From NCBI RefSeq assembly GCF_030272615.1, contig NC_081412.1, positions 102,228,796 through 102,292,795 on the forward strand: a stretch of 64,000 nt of DNA, written 5' to 3'. The notes under the pieces were generated by a model. That model did no database searches and was not told the DNA's origin. It saw only the letters and a list, made by a program, of their open reading frames with translations. This document shows, piece by piece, positions 46,151 to 57,728 of the stretch; the first letter of the stretch is position 1, and each line of letters begins with the position of its first letter. This DNA comes from Cryptomeria japonica (Eukaryota > Streptophyta > Pinopsida > Cupressales > Cupressaceae). A program made the translations under genes and the position numbers.

Positions 46151-47035
46151 TAAAACTTTAATAAAAGAGAGAAAAAAGGATTATTTTCTATAGAAGAGAA
46201 CTCATCCAAAGATGAACTTGTTGATGACTCAAATGAAGAATCCTTGTTTTTGGCAATTGAAAAAATGAAGAATACATCAGAGATACTGGAAGAAGAAGAG
46301 AAAACTGACAAGATTGTATGGCATGATAAAATAGAACCAATACATGGATCATTGACTTTAGAGGACCAAATCATATGACTGATGACAAAGATAGGTTTAT
46401 TAATCTCAAGAGATATGATGGTGGATCAATAAAAAATTTAGAGAAGATGGAGAATCTATTTGAGGTATTGGAAGTGTTTCTATTAATGGTAAGCATAAAA
46501 CTAATGATGCTTATTATTTTGAAGGATTAAGACATAGTATATTAAATGTTAGTCGGATGTATAGAAAAGGGATTAAGTTTTGTTTAGTAGTATCAGATTT
46601 GTGATCAGAGAAGAAAAGGCTGGTTAAAAAGTTACACAAGGGATTAGAAAAAATGGAAATGTATTCTATATCAAGGATAAAAAGGGAGTAAATGTTTTCT
46701 AACATAGAGTAATGAATGTTGGTTGTGGCACAAAAGAATGGGACATGTGAATTTTGACAATATGATTAAGATCTACAGGTTAGAAGCAAATAGAGACCTA
46801 CCTATATTTGTGAAGCCTATTGATACAGTGTGCAAAGAATGTCAATTGGGGAAGTAGACAAAGAGAATAAGGAGTATTCCATTACAAAACTATTAGAGCT
46901 ACTTCATATAGATTTACGTGGACCGGAAAGGACAAGAGGATTGGATGGAGAAAGGTATTTCATGTTGCTTATTTATGATTTCTCTACAATCACTTGGATT
47001 ACATTTCTATGAAATAAATCTGAGGCTTTTGATGG
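46151..47035 (+). pseudogene. Copia-E protease to integrase N terminus
   Basis: Highly broken. Protease remains are seen near 46340-46400; GAG-pre-integrase near 46725 has WLWHKRMGHVNFDNMIK, then CKECQLGK, a TAG stop, and the integrase core start LLHIDLRGPERTRGLDG with ERYFMLLIYDFSTITWITF. The sequence breaks off after the KSEAFD segment near 47030. The later integrase portion may be the fragment at 55462. Confidence 0.75.
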
Positions 47036-48400
47036 AAGCAATATCAGAGATAGATGATCAAGGTTCAGTCGATTAAAGAGAAGATAGAATAAGCTAACCG
47101 ATCTATCATTCAAGAAGATTGGTGTTAAGGTCATATCTTCAAGTTGGCTATTCTGATGATGATGTAGTCACAGAAGGTGACTTAGGCAAGAAGGCTTGAG
47201 GTCCTATGCAAACCAGAACCTCATTGGCAACCAGGAAAAGAGGCTTGATGGAAGTACTAAAAACTAGTAGGAAAGGATGAATCGGTAGTGGAGATCGCAG
47301 TGGTATACCGATAGGCCAGTGAAGAAGAAGGAAGATAGGTGTCATCATAAATCTAGGAGCGGTGATTGGTTACAAAGTTATGATGGAAAAAGGTGAGTTG
47401 GCTAGTTTGTGATAATACCAAACTAAAGGTTAGTGAACTCAACCTTATTCATCATACAGTTAAGCCATGATTTCTTGCGGATTTTCTAGTTCACATTTAA
47501 AAGACTGAACTCGACCTAGAAGTCACTATATTTGGGGGATGCGGTGATAGATTTGGATGAGTAGTTGGTGGAATTATTGTGGAGCGTGCAGAGAAAGAGT
47601 GGGAAAATTTGATTTTGAAATCTACAAAGATTCATGATTGCATTGATTAAGGAAACACATGAAGGTAATGATAGAGGGAGTATAAAGTGTTTTGAGTTCA
47701 TGAAAAAATATTTTGATCAAAAAATTTGTAAAGTGCAAATCCTGTGAGAGGAGATCCAAGGTGTAGAGTGAAGAGTGAGGAAGTGATAATTGATTTAACA
47801 TAGTAGAGTGTGTGTCTGAAGTAGATAGGAAAAGTGCAGAGCCGAGGGTATGAGTAGAGAAATGGTGTAGTGCAAAGCAGACAAAAATGGTGCAGACAGA
47901 GTATGAGATTCATTGTGATCTGATCAAGCTATCAATAGCTATTCCAGCAGATCAACTTCCTATTGCTTTCTAACTATTACAACTCAAAATCCCTTGACCG
48001 GGTGACATCTTAATTGATGATCCTAAGTCCTTTAACAAGGTTACCTCTAACAGGGTAAATGCACTAATAGGCCTTAAAGAAAATCCCTTAACTAGGTGGC
48101 ACCTAACAATGTCTTTGTAATCTCCTAACAGGGATGGCTCCTCACCGAGTGTACTCCAGAAGAGTGCAGATTTTGTGAGTTTATACTCACAACATGGTTT
48201 TCTCCCATTTAAGTTTCCATGAGATAAATATTGGTATTCTTGTGTGAATGGTTATGTGTGTGCATTTAGTTTATTAATGTTGCTTATTCTGATATGTATT
48301 AAGTTTTAATAGAAAACTTGTTTAAGGTTAAACTTGGTATAACCAATGAGGTGTTGATTCACCCCTCCCCTCTTAGCACCAATTGGGACTAAAAGATTGG
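47036..48400 (+). repeat. + strand Copia LTR (family with CTAACAGG words)
   Basis: The R-U5 part is clear: CTAACAGG-type words from 47985 to 48140, an R block near 48190-48220, and a C-run before cctcttag near 48365. It resembles 1-840 and, reversed, the LTRs of Copia-D and Copia-G. The left limit near 47036 is where Copia-E coding similarity ends. It abuts the truncated minus LTR of Copia-D. Confidence 0.55.
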
Positions 48401-48404
48401 TACC

Positions 48405-49549
48405 CACAATAATTTGTACTCTTTTTAAGTATTCCCTATTAGGAGCTTACAATACACCTGGTTAGGAGCAGACCCTATTAGGAGTCACCCGGTTAAGGGA
48501 TTTGCCTATCGCTCCAGCTAGGAGCTTAATGATCTATTAGGATTATCCTGGTTATAATATTTAAACACTCTTTTGTGAGATTCCCTCTAAAGGGACTTAG
48601 ATGACAAAGGCATGTTAGGACCTACCCGATTAAGGGATTTATGCTATTGTAATTGTTAGAGAACAACAGTGAAAAATGATCTGTTACTTTGCACCTTCAT
48701 CTTGCTAGATTAGATCATGTTATGCTTCATAGTCTGCAACACTCAGATAGATCTCTATTTTCTCTGGGATGGCTTAACTCATTCTCCTAATGCCACCAAC
48801 ACATGAAACATCAGTTGTGTCACTCTAAATAGCCATCTAAACTAGGTCGGCCACAAAACCTAATTACATCTGGAATTTACAATATAGATCATTACAACAA
48901 ATTACAATGCAATATCAATCGTTGGTTGATTGTAACCCATCATGAAAATCTGATTTGTATCCTCAAAACACTCTACTAAGCATTTCGTTGATTGCCAAGA
49001 AATTCTTCCTTGAATCACGCCAAAACAATAATTAAATCTTTCATGCGAGTTGTATCATGTTACCAACTTCATGTAGACTCACCGTCAATCACTATCATAA
49101 CAGAAATCATTATCAGTTGAGTGAATTGATCACCAGTACTAAGACCCTATCAAAACCTTAGCACAACTCTATTAGAAATTCAAAACATGCCTTCTGGTAA
49201 CCAGCTTAGGATTTTGTTTGATCACACACAAATCCATCATAAAAGCTTATGTCTCAAACCATCGCCGATTTACCGATTCCATCAAAATATTTTCTTTTAC
49301 TGGTTGAAGTCCTAATTCTCAGTTATGTCGCTAAACACTGTCATACTTACAAATTCTAAATCCGGTAGACCAAATTACTTATCCAACAAGATAGACATCA
49401 AAGTTCATTTGTAACCATCATCAAACATTAATTAACATAGGTTTCCATCAATGACAACACAAATAACTGATCATGTCATCATCATTCTTCTACCAATAGC
49501 AACATTAGCCATCATCTCATCTTCATCAATTATGCCAAACATGCCAACA
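48405..49549 (-). repeat. 3' LTR of Copia-D, U5 end missing
   Basis: Similarity to the 5' LTR starts at attggtaccca (48405, matching 54255) and runs to ccaaca at 49549. The part equivalent to 53842-54255 is absent. Confidence 0.88.
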
Positions 49550-49830
49550 ATCTCCCGCTTTGGTATTGATGGAAAAACCAACACCAATCAGTTATACAAA
49601 CATATATGCCAATCATCTGCATCTTAGCATCTGCTAGTCTTCACTATTTTTTCTTCTCGTCAAGCCTAATCATTAGATTTCTTTTTCTTCTCGCATAACT
49701 GATTAGCTGATTTCTTTTCCTTCTCCCCCTTTGACATCAATGCCAAAGTAAAAAAAAAATGCATCAATCTGACCAGAATTGTAAATCATATCATACTGCA
49801 TTAGAGCCACTCCCCCTACAAAGTAGCTCA
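49550..49830 (-). promoter_or_regulatory. Polypurine tracts of Copia-D
   Basis: The LTR-adjacent tract is the complement of AAAGCGGGAGAT (49550-49560), with a G-to-C change in the run. A better conserved copy (ctccccctttgacatcaatgcc on +) is at 49724-49745 and a third near 49810. Confidence 0.7.
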
Positions 49831-51416
49831 CATCTTCATCAATCCTTAATGAAAAATAAACATGAAATACACAAGATTGATGCAACTCCAACATCTTAGT
49901 TATTCCGGTGTAGGGGTCTAAAGTAGTCTTTAGCAACGGTTTAGTAAAGATATCAGCTAATTGATCTTTACTCTTCACATACTCCATCTTTACCTACTTC
50001 TCCTAAACTATTTCTCTTAAGAAATGATACTTCAATTCTATATGCTTGGTTCTCAAATGAAGTACATGATTATTGGAAATATTTATTGCACTCGTATTGT
50101 CACAATAGATAGTCAATGGTTCAGACATATCTATCTTGAATCCTTCTAGCACAAGTATCATCCATATGACCCATGTGTAATTCATGGATGCAACAACATA
50201 TTCAGCTTCAGTTGTAGATTGAGAAATACAAGTTTGTTTCCTGCTTGTCCATGCTACAAGTCTTCCTCCAAGTGGAAAAGCTCCACGGGTTGTGCTTTTC
50301 CTATCATCCATATTTCCTACCTAATCTGCATCAGTTAAAACATTGAAAGTGAAATTTCCTTTGTAGGGATACCATAATCCATAGTCTAAGGTTCCTTTAA
50401 GATATTGAAAAATCCTCTTAACAACCACCATGCGACTTTCTTTAGGTTCTTTTTGGAATCTTGCAACTAACCAAACAACATGAGCAATGTCTGGTCTACT
50501 ATGTACAACATAATGTAATTTACCAATCATAGACATGTATTCTTTTTCACTAACATAAGGTGAATCATCTTTATTTCTCAACTTGTAGCCTGTTACTATT
50601 GGTGTACCTACCAGTTTATAGTCTTCCATTCCAAAAGTCTTCAACACCTCTTTAATATACTTGCTTTGATAGATATAAATACTACCATCCAGTTGTTGGA
50701 TCTATAATCCAATAAAGAACTTTATTTCACCAATTAGAGACATCTTGAATTCCTTTTTCATCTCATCAGCAAAGTCCATACTCATCTTATCATCTCCAAA
50801 AAAAAATGCCATATACAAATACTTTAGCTATTAGCATCTTGTCTCCATTAGTTTTTAGATAAATATTATTGTCCTCACTGGTACACTAGAATCTAATCTT
50901 GATCAAATGTGCATGTAATCTCTCATACCATTCTCTTGGTGCCTGCTTTAGACCATAAAAAGCTTTATGGAATTTACATACCATGTCCTTATCATCGGTC
51001 AAGGAAAAACCATCTGGTTGTGTAATATATACTTCCTCTTTAAGAATTCCATTCAAAAAGGCTGACTTGACATCCATTTGGTAGACTTTGAATCCCTTAT
51101 ATGTAGCAAATGCCAGCAACATCCTTACTCCTTCCAATCTTGCAACCAGTGCAAAAGTTTCACCGTAGTCTTCACCTTCTTCTTGTGCATATCCTTTGCA
51201 GACTAACCTTTCCTTATTACTTACCACTTTTCCATCTTTATTTAACTTATTCTTGAAGACCCATTTAGTTCCTATCACATTCTTGTCCTTCGGTCTAGGA
51301 ACAAGTAACCATGTCTGATTTTTCTCTATTTGATCTAATTCATCATTCATTGCTTTCACCCAATCATCATCTTTGAGTGCTTCCTTAACTGTCTTAGGTT
51401 CCATTGTAGAGATCAA
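49703..51416 (-). pseudogene. Copia-D RT and RNase H
   Basis: The RT N-terminal frame 51416-50886 has [46 protein letters not shown] and LKQAPREWYERL. The YVDD part (near 50800) is broken by stops and an A-run. The frame resumes at 50647-50321 (MLKTFGMEDYKLVGTPIVTG, SRPDIAHVV, YLKGTLDYGLWYP) and 50311-50003 (RKSTTRGAFPLGGRL, STTEAEYVVAS, IYCDNTSAI). The C terminus at 49987 has QLADIFTKPL. Non-functional. Confidence 0.88.
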
Positions 51417-51623
51417 ACAAGAATTTTCTCTAATCTTCCTCCTGGTCTACACACCTGTATTCTTATCACCAATTATCTATTCCTGAGAGTGATTTAATCT
51501 CACATACCTAGGTATAGTTTATGTCAGTTCTACATCTTCCTCATCATATTCACCAGTCGATTCACTACTTTCTTCTTCATTGTCCTCGCTTACCAATAGT
51601 GCATTTGTCGGTTGATCATTATT

Positions 51624-52440
51624 CTATGCTTTGGGTTCAAACATCACCAACCTTTCTTCATTATCATCTTTTTCAAGTTCATACTTGCTTGATCCTTCAG
51701 ATTTATTTGGCAAATCATCCACCTTCACATTAACACTTTCAACTATTTTCTTAGTTCTCTTATTATAGCATTTATATGCTTTGCTTTTAGAATAATAACC
51801 AATAAATATTCCTTCATCAGATTTTGCATCAAACTTTGTAGTGTAGCTATCCTTTTTAATAAAACATTGACTTCCAAAGATTTTTAAATAACTAACATAA
51901 GGATTTTTACCACACCATAGCTCATAAGGTGTCTTATTGTTGTCTTTCTTTACAAGTATCTGGTTTAATGTGTAGACTGCAGTACTTACTGCTTCTCTCC
52001 AAAACATCTTAGGTATATTACCTTGTAATAGCATTGTTCTAGCAGCATCAACAATTATTTTGTTCATCCTTTCTGCTACACCATTTTGTTGTGGTGTCCT
52101 TGGAGTAGACATCTGTCTCTTAATACCCTGTTCATGATAATACTTGACAAACTCATCAGATGTGAATTCTCCTCCTTGATCAAATCTTAAGCGTTTCAAG
52201 TTTTTACCAGTCTCTTTCTCAACTAGAGCTTTAAATGCTTTAAACTTACTAAAGGCTTTAGATTTCTCCTTTAGGACCTTTAGGAATGTAACCCATATCA
52301 TCTTAGAATAGTCATCGATAAAAAGAATGAAATACCTATCACCAAAATAGATTTTTGTTCTCATAGGACCATGGAGATCAATATGAAACAAATCCAAAAT
52401 ATTTTAAGATGTACACTTCTTTCTCTTAAATGAAATAGAG
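51624..52440 (-). pseudogene. Copia-D integrase core and C terminus
   Basis: Reading from about 52440: IGKMTSISFKRKKC, a stop, then LDLFHIDLHGPMRTKIYFG with the first Asp, LRFDQGGEFTSDEF with the second, and TPQQNGVAERMN with the Glu, so the catalytic triad is complete. It continues MFWREAVSTAVYTLNQ, ELWCGKNPYVSYLKIFGSQ and DEGIFIGYYSKSKAYKCYN. The frame 52397-51624 is open. The zinc-binding N-terminal domain is deleted. Confidence 0.9.
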
Positions 52441-52446
52441 GTCATC

Positions 52447-52970
52447 TTACCAATTTCCTCTAAGGATTCTACAGATTCCACCATTAAACTCAAGCAAATA
52501 ACCTTTATCATTGAGTTTTCCAACACTTAACAGATTATATTTCAGACCATCAACCCAAAATACATCATCAATATTATTCTTCCCATTCAAAGACATAGAA
52601 CCTTTACATTTCACCATGAAGGGAGAATCATTTCCAAATCTAACAACACCTTCATTAAATTCATTAAAAGTTAGGAACTTACTCTTATCTTCGGTCATAT
52701 GGTGTGAATAGCCACTGTCGATGATCCATTCATTACTGTTTTCTACATGAGAAACCAGTGCCTTCTCATCAGACAATTTCTTTTTTACAACTACAAACAC
52801 AATCTCTTCATTGTCATCTTCATCTTTAGATTCTTCATCAGTCACACCTTCATCCACTGCAACTTAACAATGTTTTATGCCTTTCCCTTTGAATCCTTTG
52901 AACTTGTCTTTCTTATCAGTGTTAGGGCAGTTAGCAGCAATGTGACTAATCATACTAGAAGAGAAACACT
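52447..52970 (-). pseudogene. Copia-D zinc knuckle and protease
   Basis: The knuckle reads CFSSSMISHIAANC (second Cys lost to Ser). The protease frame 52857-52447 starts in an acidic stretch, then EWIIDSGYSHHMTED and YNLLSVGKLNDKGY, to the deletion point. Confidence 0.82.
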
Positions 52971-53042
52971 TTAAAGGTAGCTTTCCTTTTTACTTACTAG
53001 TGCCTCTTGGAAATCTCTTAGATAATAGTTCTTCAAGTTCCA

Positions 53043-53790
53043 TTACTTGATCTTCATTGCCTTCACTTTCTCGGTTACCTCCATGACTAGATCTGCACTC
53101 ATGACTTTGACATACATTCTTTCCTTTTCTAACAAATGAACCGGAACAAAAGCTTTAAAAGAAGGTTCAGTAGATTTTGCTACACTATTAGCAAAACTAT
53201 TTAACTCAAAGGTTGTAAGCTTACCAATCAAAGAGTCGACAATTACCTTATCCTTTGAAATGGATCTCAGTTCTTGGATTTCCAATACTCTAATAGCATA
53301 CTAAGGTTGAAGAGTTCTAAGCATTTTACTTATCACCACATCATCATCAATTGTATCACTAGCACCTTTTATACCGCCAACAACTTCTTTAATTCTCTGA
53401 CCATACTGTGCAATGTTTTCTCCTTCTTGACTTTTCATATCATCAAATTTACCTCTCAAACTGTCCTCTTTTGCTCTTTGTACATGTTCATCTCCTCCAT
53501 GAATTGTTTCTAATTTTTCCCAAACCTCATGTGCAGTTTCCAATCCTTGAACATCAATATATTCAGAATCAGATAAAGTACTTAGAATATCTTCAAGGGC
53601 TTGCATGTTCTCCTGTTGATCTTTAAGTTCATCAAGAGTCAAGGGAGCAATAGTAGGAGCCACATATGTTGTTTCAACATGTTTCCAGTATTGAGTACTA
53701 AGACCTTTGAGATATATCTTCATTTCATCTTTCCAAATCTTATAGTTGTCCTTGTTGAATTTCACCCTCTTTTTTCATCATCTTGTCTTC
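53043..53790 (-). pseudogene. Copia-D gag
   Basis: The start is in KFNKDNYKIWKDEMKIYLKG. The frame 53765-53301 contains EVWEKLETIHGGDEHVQRAKEDS, KGKFDDMKSQEGENIAQY and a stop at LRTLQP. A further open piece follows at 53285-53043 with DSLIGKLTTFEL. An ATG near 53789 lies one base out of frame, indicating an indel. Confidence 0.8.
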
Positions 53791-53827
53791 CTCAAGTGGT
53801 TAAGCTTTTCTGTACACAAAGGACCAA

Positions 53828-53839
53828 GCTCTGATACCA
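53828..53839 (-). promoter_or_regulatory. Primer binding site of Copia-D
   Basis: The complement is TGGTATCAGAGC, 2 bases inside the LTR edge at 53842. Confidence 0.95.
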
Positions 53840-53841
53840 AT

Positions 53842-55459
53842 TGTTAATCCTATAAGGATCTGATTAATACTGAGAGGGGGGTGAATAGGTATTAATAAAA
53901 TCTATAACTTCAAATCAAAATACCATTTACAACAGATCTGAAATCAATGAATCTATTTCTTTAGCAGATCTAATACACTTGATATCCACTTATGCAATCT
54001 TATTAATCAAAATATTCACCAACTAGATATCTGATCAACACATACTCATACTGACTTATTATCAGATCAGAATACTTCTTTGATCAACTCATTAACATTA
54101 TCGATAACCACTTTCAGATCTCTGATAAACAATATTAAACTTATCATAATTGGTAATCAGAAATAATGTAGGAAAACATAAACACTATAAAAAGATATTC
54201 CACACATAAACACTAATATTTTTGATATGGAAACCCAAATGGGAAAACCATGGTGGGGATTGGTACCCATAATAATTTTCTCTTTTGAAGTACGCCCTGA
54301 TAGGAGCTTAGAATACACCTGGTTAGGAGCAAACCCTGTTAGGAGTCACCCGGTTAAGGGATTTGCCTATCACTCCAGCTAGGAGCTTAATGATCTATTA
54401 GGATCAACCTGGTTATAGGATTTAAACACTCTTTTGTGAGCTGAAATGTTAGGGTACTTAGATGACAAAGGCCTGTTAGGACCTATCCGGTTAAGGGATT
54501 TATGTTGTTGTAATTGTTAGAGAACAATAGTGAAAAATGATTTGTTACTTTGCACTTTCAGCTTGCTAGATTAAATCCAGTTATGCTTCACAGTCTGCAA
54601 CACTCAGAAAGATCTCTATCTTCTATGGGATGAATTAACTCATTCTCTTAATTCCACTGACACACGGAACATCAGTTGTGTCACCCTAAATAGCCATCTC
54701 AACTAGGTCATCCATAAAATCTAATTACATCTTGAATTTACAATATAGATCATAAGAGATCATCATTGATCGCTATATAGATCATTACAACAAATTACAA
54801 TGCAATATCAATCGTTGGTTGATCGTAACCCATCATGGAAATCCAATTTGTGTCCTCAAAACACTCTACTAAGCATTTCATTGATTCCCAAGAAATTATT
54901 CCTTGAATCGCACCAAAACAACAATTAAATCTTTCACGCAGGTTGTGTCATATTACCAGCTTCTTGTAGACTCGTCGTTAATCACTATCACAATAGAAAT
55001 CATTATCAGTTGAGTGAATTCATCACCGGTCCTAAAACCTTATCAAAACCTTAGCACAACTCCATCAAAAATTCAAAACATGCCTTCCGGTAATCAACAT
55101 AGGATGCGGTTCTAGTCACATACACAAATCCATCATAAAAGCTTATGTCTCAAACCACAAGTCTCCAACCATCACTGATTTACCAATTCCATCAAAATAT
55201 TTTCTTTTACCGATTGAAGTCCTAATTCTCAGTTCTGCAGGTAAACATTGTCATGCTTACAAATTCTAAATCAGGTAGACCAAATTACTTATCCAACAAG
55301 CCATACATCAAAGGTCATCTCTAGCCATCATCAAACATTAATTAACATAGGTTTCCATCAATGACAACACAAATAACTAATAATGTCATCATCATTCTTC
55401 TACCAGTACAGACATCCACCATCATTTCATCTTCATTAGTTATGCCAAACATGCCAACA
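53842..55459 (-). repeat. 5' LTR of Copia-D
   Basis: This 1618 bp repeat has + strand edges tgttaatcc and ccaaca. It includes GAGAGGGGGG near 53873, an R-region block near 54228-54258 and CTAACAGG-type words (reversed) at 54290-54500. A short internal duplication of atatagatcat is seen at 54741 and 54774. Confidence 0.92.
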
Positions 55460-55461
55460 AA

Positions 55462-55626
55462 ATTCATGGGATTAGAAGGCACTTTTCTACTTTGAGGACT
55501 CCCCAATAGGATGGTATTGTGGAAATAAATAATAGGATTGTTATAGAGATGGCTAGGACTTTGTTGAAGAATGTTAATTTGGCTAATGTGTATTGGAAAG
55601 AGGTAGTACATACTATGTTGAATATT
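55462..55626 (+). pseudogene. Copia integrase fragment
   Basis: The + strand reads HGIRRHFSTLRTPQ, a stop where Gln is expected, then DGIVEINNRIVIEMARTLL and NLANVYWKEVV: the region around the catalytic Glu of a copia integrase. It starts right after the Copia-D 5' LTR and ends at the LTR that begins near 55627. It plausibly belongs to Copia-E, whose integrase breaks off at 47030. Confidence 0.75.
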
Positions 55627-57640
55627 TGGGGAACTGAGAGGGGGGTGAATCAGTTGACAGTTAAAATTTTCTTTAAACTTTAATCAAAGATCTAGAACAA
55701 CTATCATAATCAAACAAAATAGATAGCATAAAACCCTATGCACATAACAGATCAAACACAAAGAACACCAAAATTTACGTGGAAAACCTAAGAAGGGAAA
55801 AACCACAGAGAATTCTAATCCTCAATATGAAAACATTGGTTAAGGTGACACAGGTCAAGGTGATTTTTCCAAATGATGGCTCATTGCTAAGAATTATCAC
55901 TGTAGGAGGGCTCACTGACCAAGAAAGAGAGATAGAAAGGAAAATATCCACCACTAAAAACATAGTCTACACTGTTGGAGATGCTTCTAGTAAATATCCA
56001 CAATACAAATTCTCACAATAGCTAGATTCTTTCAATCTTGCATATCTTCGGCATAGTTGGCCATTCACAAAAATGCCACACTAACTCATCCAAATCAATC
56101 ACATACATTACCTATCTCTAGAAAAACATAGTCCTCTAAGTTGGCCAAGATAGAGATCTAAAACAGGTCACTACTAAACATTCTGGTGGTGGGAAGGAAT
56201 GATAATTAGACGACATCACAATGTCCCTCATTGAACATAACAAAACGATACATACATCGCCAATGCCAGACCCAAAAAATTACACACACTATTTAACTTC
56301 CATTACACATCCTCAAATTTTGGACCAAAGACTTATTGGATATTATTGTTGCTAGGATATGTTGTTGTCATTGATGTCAACATATTCATGTGTTTTGGTG
56401 CTCTAGTGATTGCAGAGAGTTGAGCTAGTTGTGTTGCAGTATTCTAGTATTTGATATGTTGCGCTCTGGTATGATCATATCTTTGGTAGCGTATTTTGGA
56501 GAGTGTTTAGGATGTTCCTGTGTATCTTAAATTCAGATGGTTCATGATTTGGTGCTCTACAAGTTATATTTCATGTCTGAGTTGTTGTTGTTGAGTGTTC
56601 TTGAGTGTTAGCATTTTGATTGATGAAGATTTGATTAAGTAGTGTTGGTGCAGCTATTGCGGATGGCTCTAACATTCTTTTTGGTATTTCTTAATCATGT
56701 CCTATTTGTTTTGGTGGTCGACATTGATCATTGTGTGTGTTATTGAAGATCTTATGGGTCTGGTGATATTCTTCATGTTATGTAGTATTTTCGGTGATGT
56801 AATGTGTTGTAAGTGATTTTGGCGAGATTTTTGGTGGTGTTGCGTGTTCAAAGATTTGGTTTGGTTCCATGCTAAATTTTCTATGATATTGTATTGGTCT
56901 ATTAGTTGATTTATGTATCATGTGATATAATTTTGTAATTATGTGTTGAGGGTTGAACCGACCTTGTAGTCAAGGTTGATGATTTGTATAAATAGGTGTT
57001 ATATTCATGTAATCTTGGTATCATGGTGGTGTCTTCATTATCAGAGAGTTGTGTATGTGTAAATAAGTGAATTCATCTTTTGGTGTGGTGTATTGAGCAG
57101 AGAGTCTTGCAGGGCAGACAATTGTGCTTAACCAGAACTATCATCAGGCATTTGGAGATGCTATTCTTTTAATCCATCTAAACTGGATTGTAGTCCGAAT
57201 ATTATTGTAAGGTAGTGAACCTTCCCTAAGGGTTGTAGCCTTCCGGGTTATCATATTTTGAGCAGTGAGATATAGGTAGTGTGCGTGCATGTATGTGTGT
57301 TCCCCATTGTAATATTTACACATACTACTGCAGAGTATCATCTTATTGTGTGTAGGTCCCCACCATGGTTTTTCCCTTAACCGAGTTTTTCACGTCAAAA
57401 TATTGGTGTTATGTGTGTTGTTCTTATTGTGTTTATCTTTGTTCTTATTGCAATTGATCAGATCTGGGATTGTGCTTAAATTGTTTAATCTAATGAAAAT
57501 TGACTAACCCCTCCCTCTCAATTTTCCTTCATTATTGTTGCCAACAAAACTCAACTTTCAAATCAAATTGAACCTAAAAATAGCACAGAGTAACATCAAC
57601 AAAAATATTAACATTTAGTTAGAGGTAGATGACCCAAAAG
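55627..57640 (-). repeat. Minus-oriented LTR remnant (J), split by a solo LTR
   Basis: This begins near 55627 with gaactgagaggggggtgaatcag, the U5-type word, and has an R block near 55778-55808. It runs to 56333, is interrupted by the solo LTR (56334-57546), and seems to continue for about 90 bp to around 57640. No primer site or coding part is attached. Both limits are approximate. Confidence 0.45.
56334..57546 (+). mobile_element. Solo LTR of the Copia-A/C family
   Basis: This 1213 bp sequence is similar over its length to 18946-20267. It begins TATTGGATATTG and ends GTTGCCAACA. Target duplication with one mismatch: agact (56329-56333) and aaact (57547-57551). No internal region, so it is the product of LTR-LTR recombination. 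Confidence 0.88.
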
Positions 57641-57728
57641 TAGAGCGAGAATGGAGTAGGGATCTTAGGAGGGTTGCAAGCGGGAATCTTTGGTCATTTC
57701 AGTAGCAAAAAGACCAATTTAGGGACAG

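Larger units (their letters stand above)
48405..55459 (-). mobile_element. Copia-D: SIRE-like copia element
   Basis: This minus-strand element has a full 5' LTR at 53842-55459, primer site at 53828-53839, gag 53790-53043, zinc knuckle/protease 52970-52447, integrase 52440-51624, RT/RNase H 51416-49900, polypurine tract at 49550-49562 and a 3' LTR at 48405-49549 lacking about 410 bp of U5. An internal deletion removes GAG-pre-integrase and the zinc-binding part of integrase (near 52460). Several stops and frameshifts occur in pol. The LTR family is related to that at 47036-48400. Confidence 0.9.
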
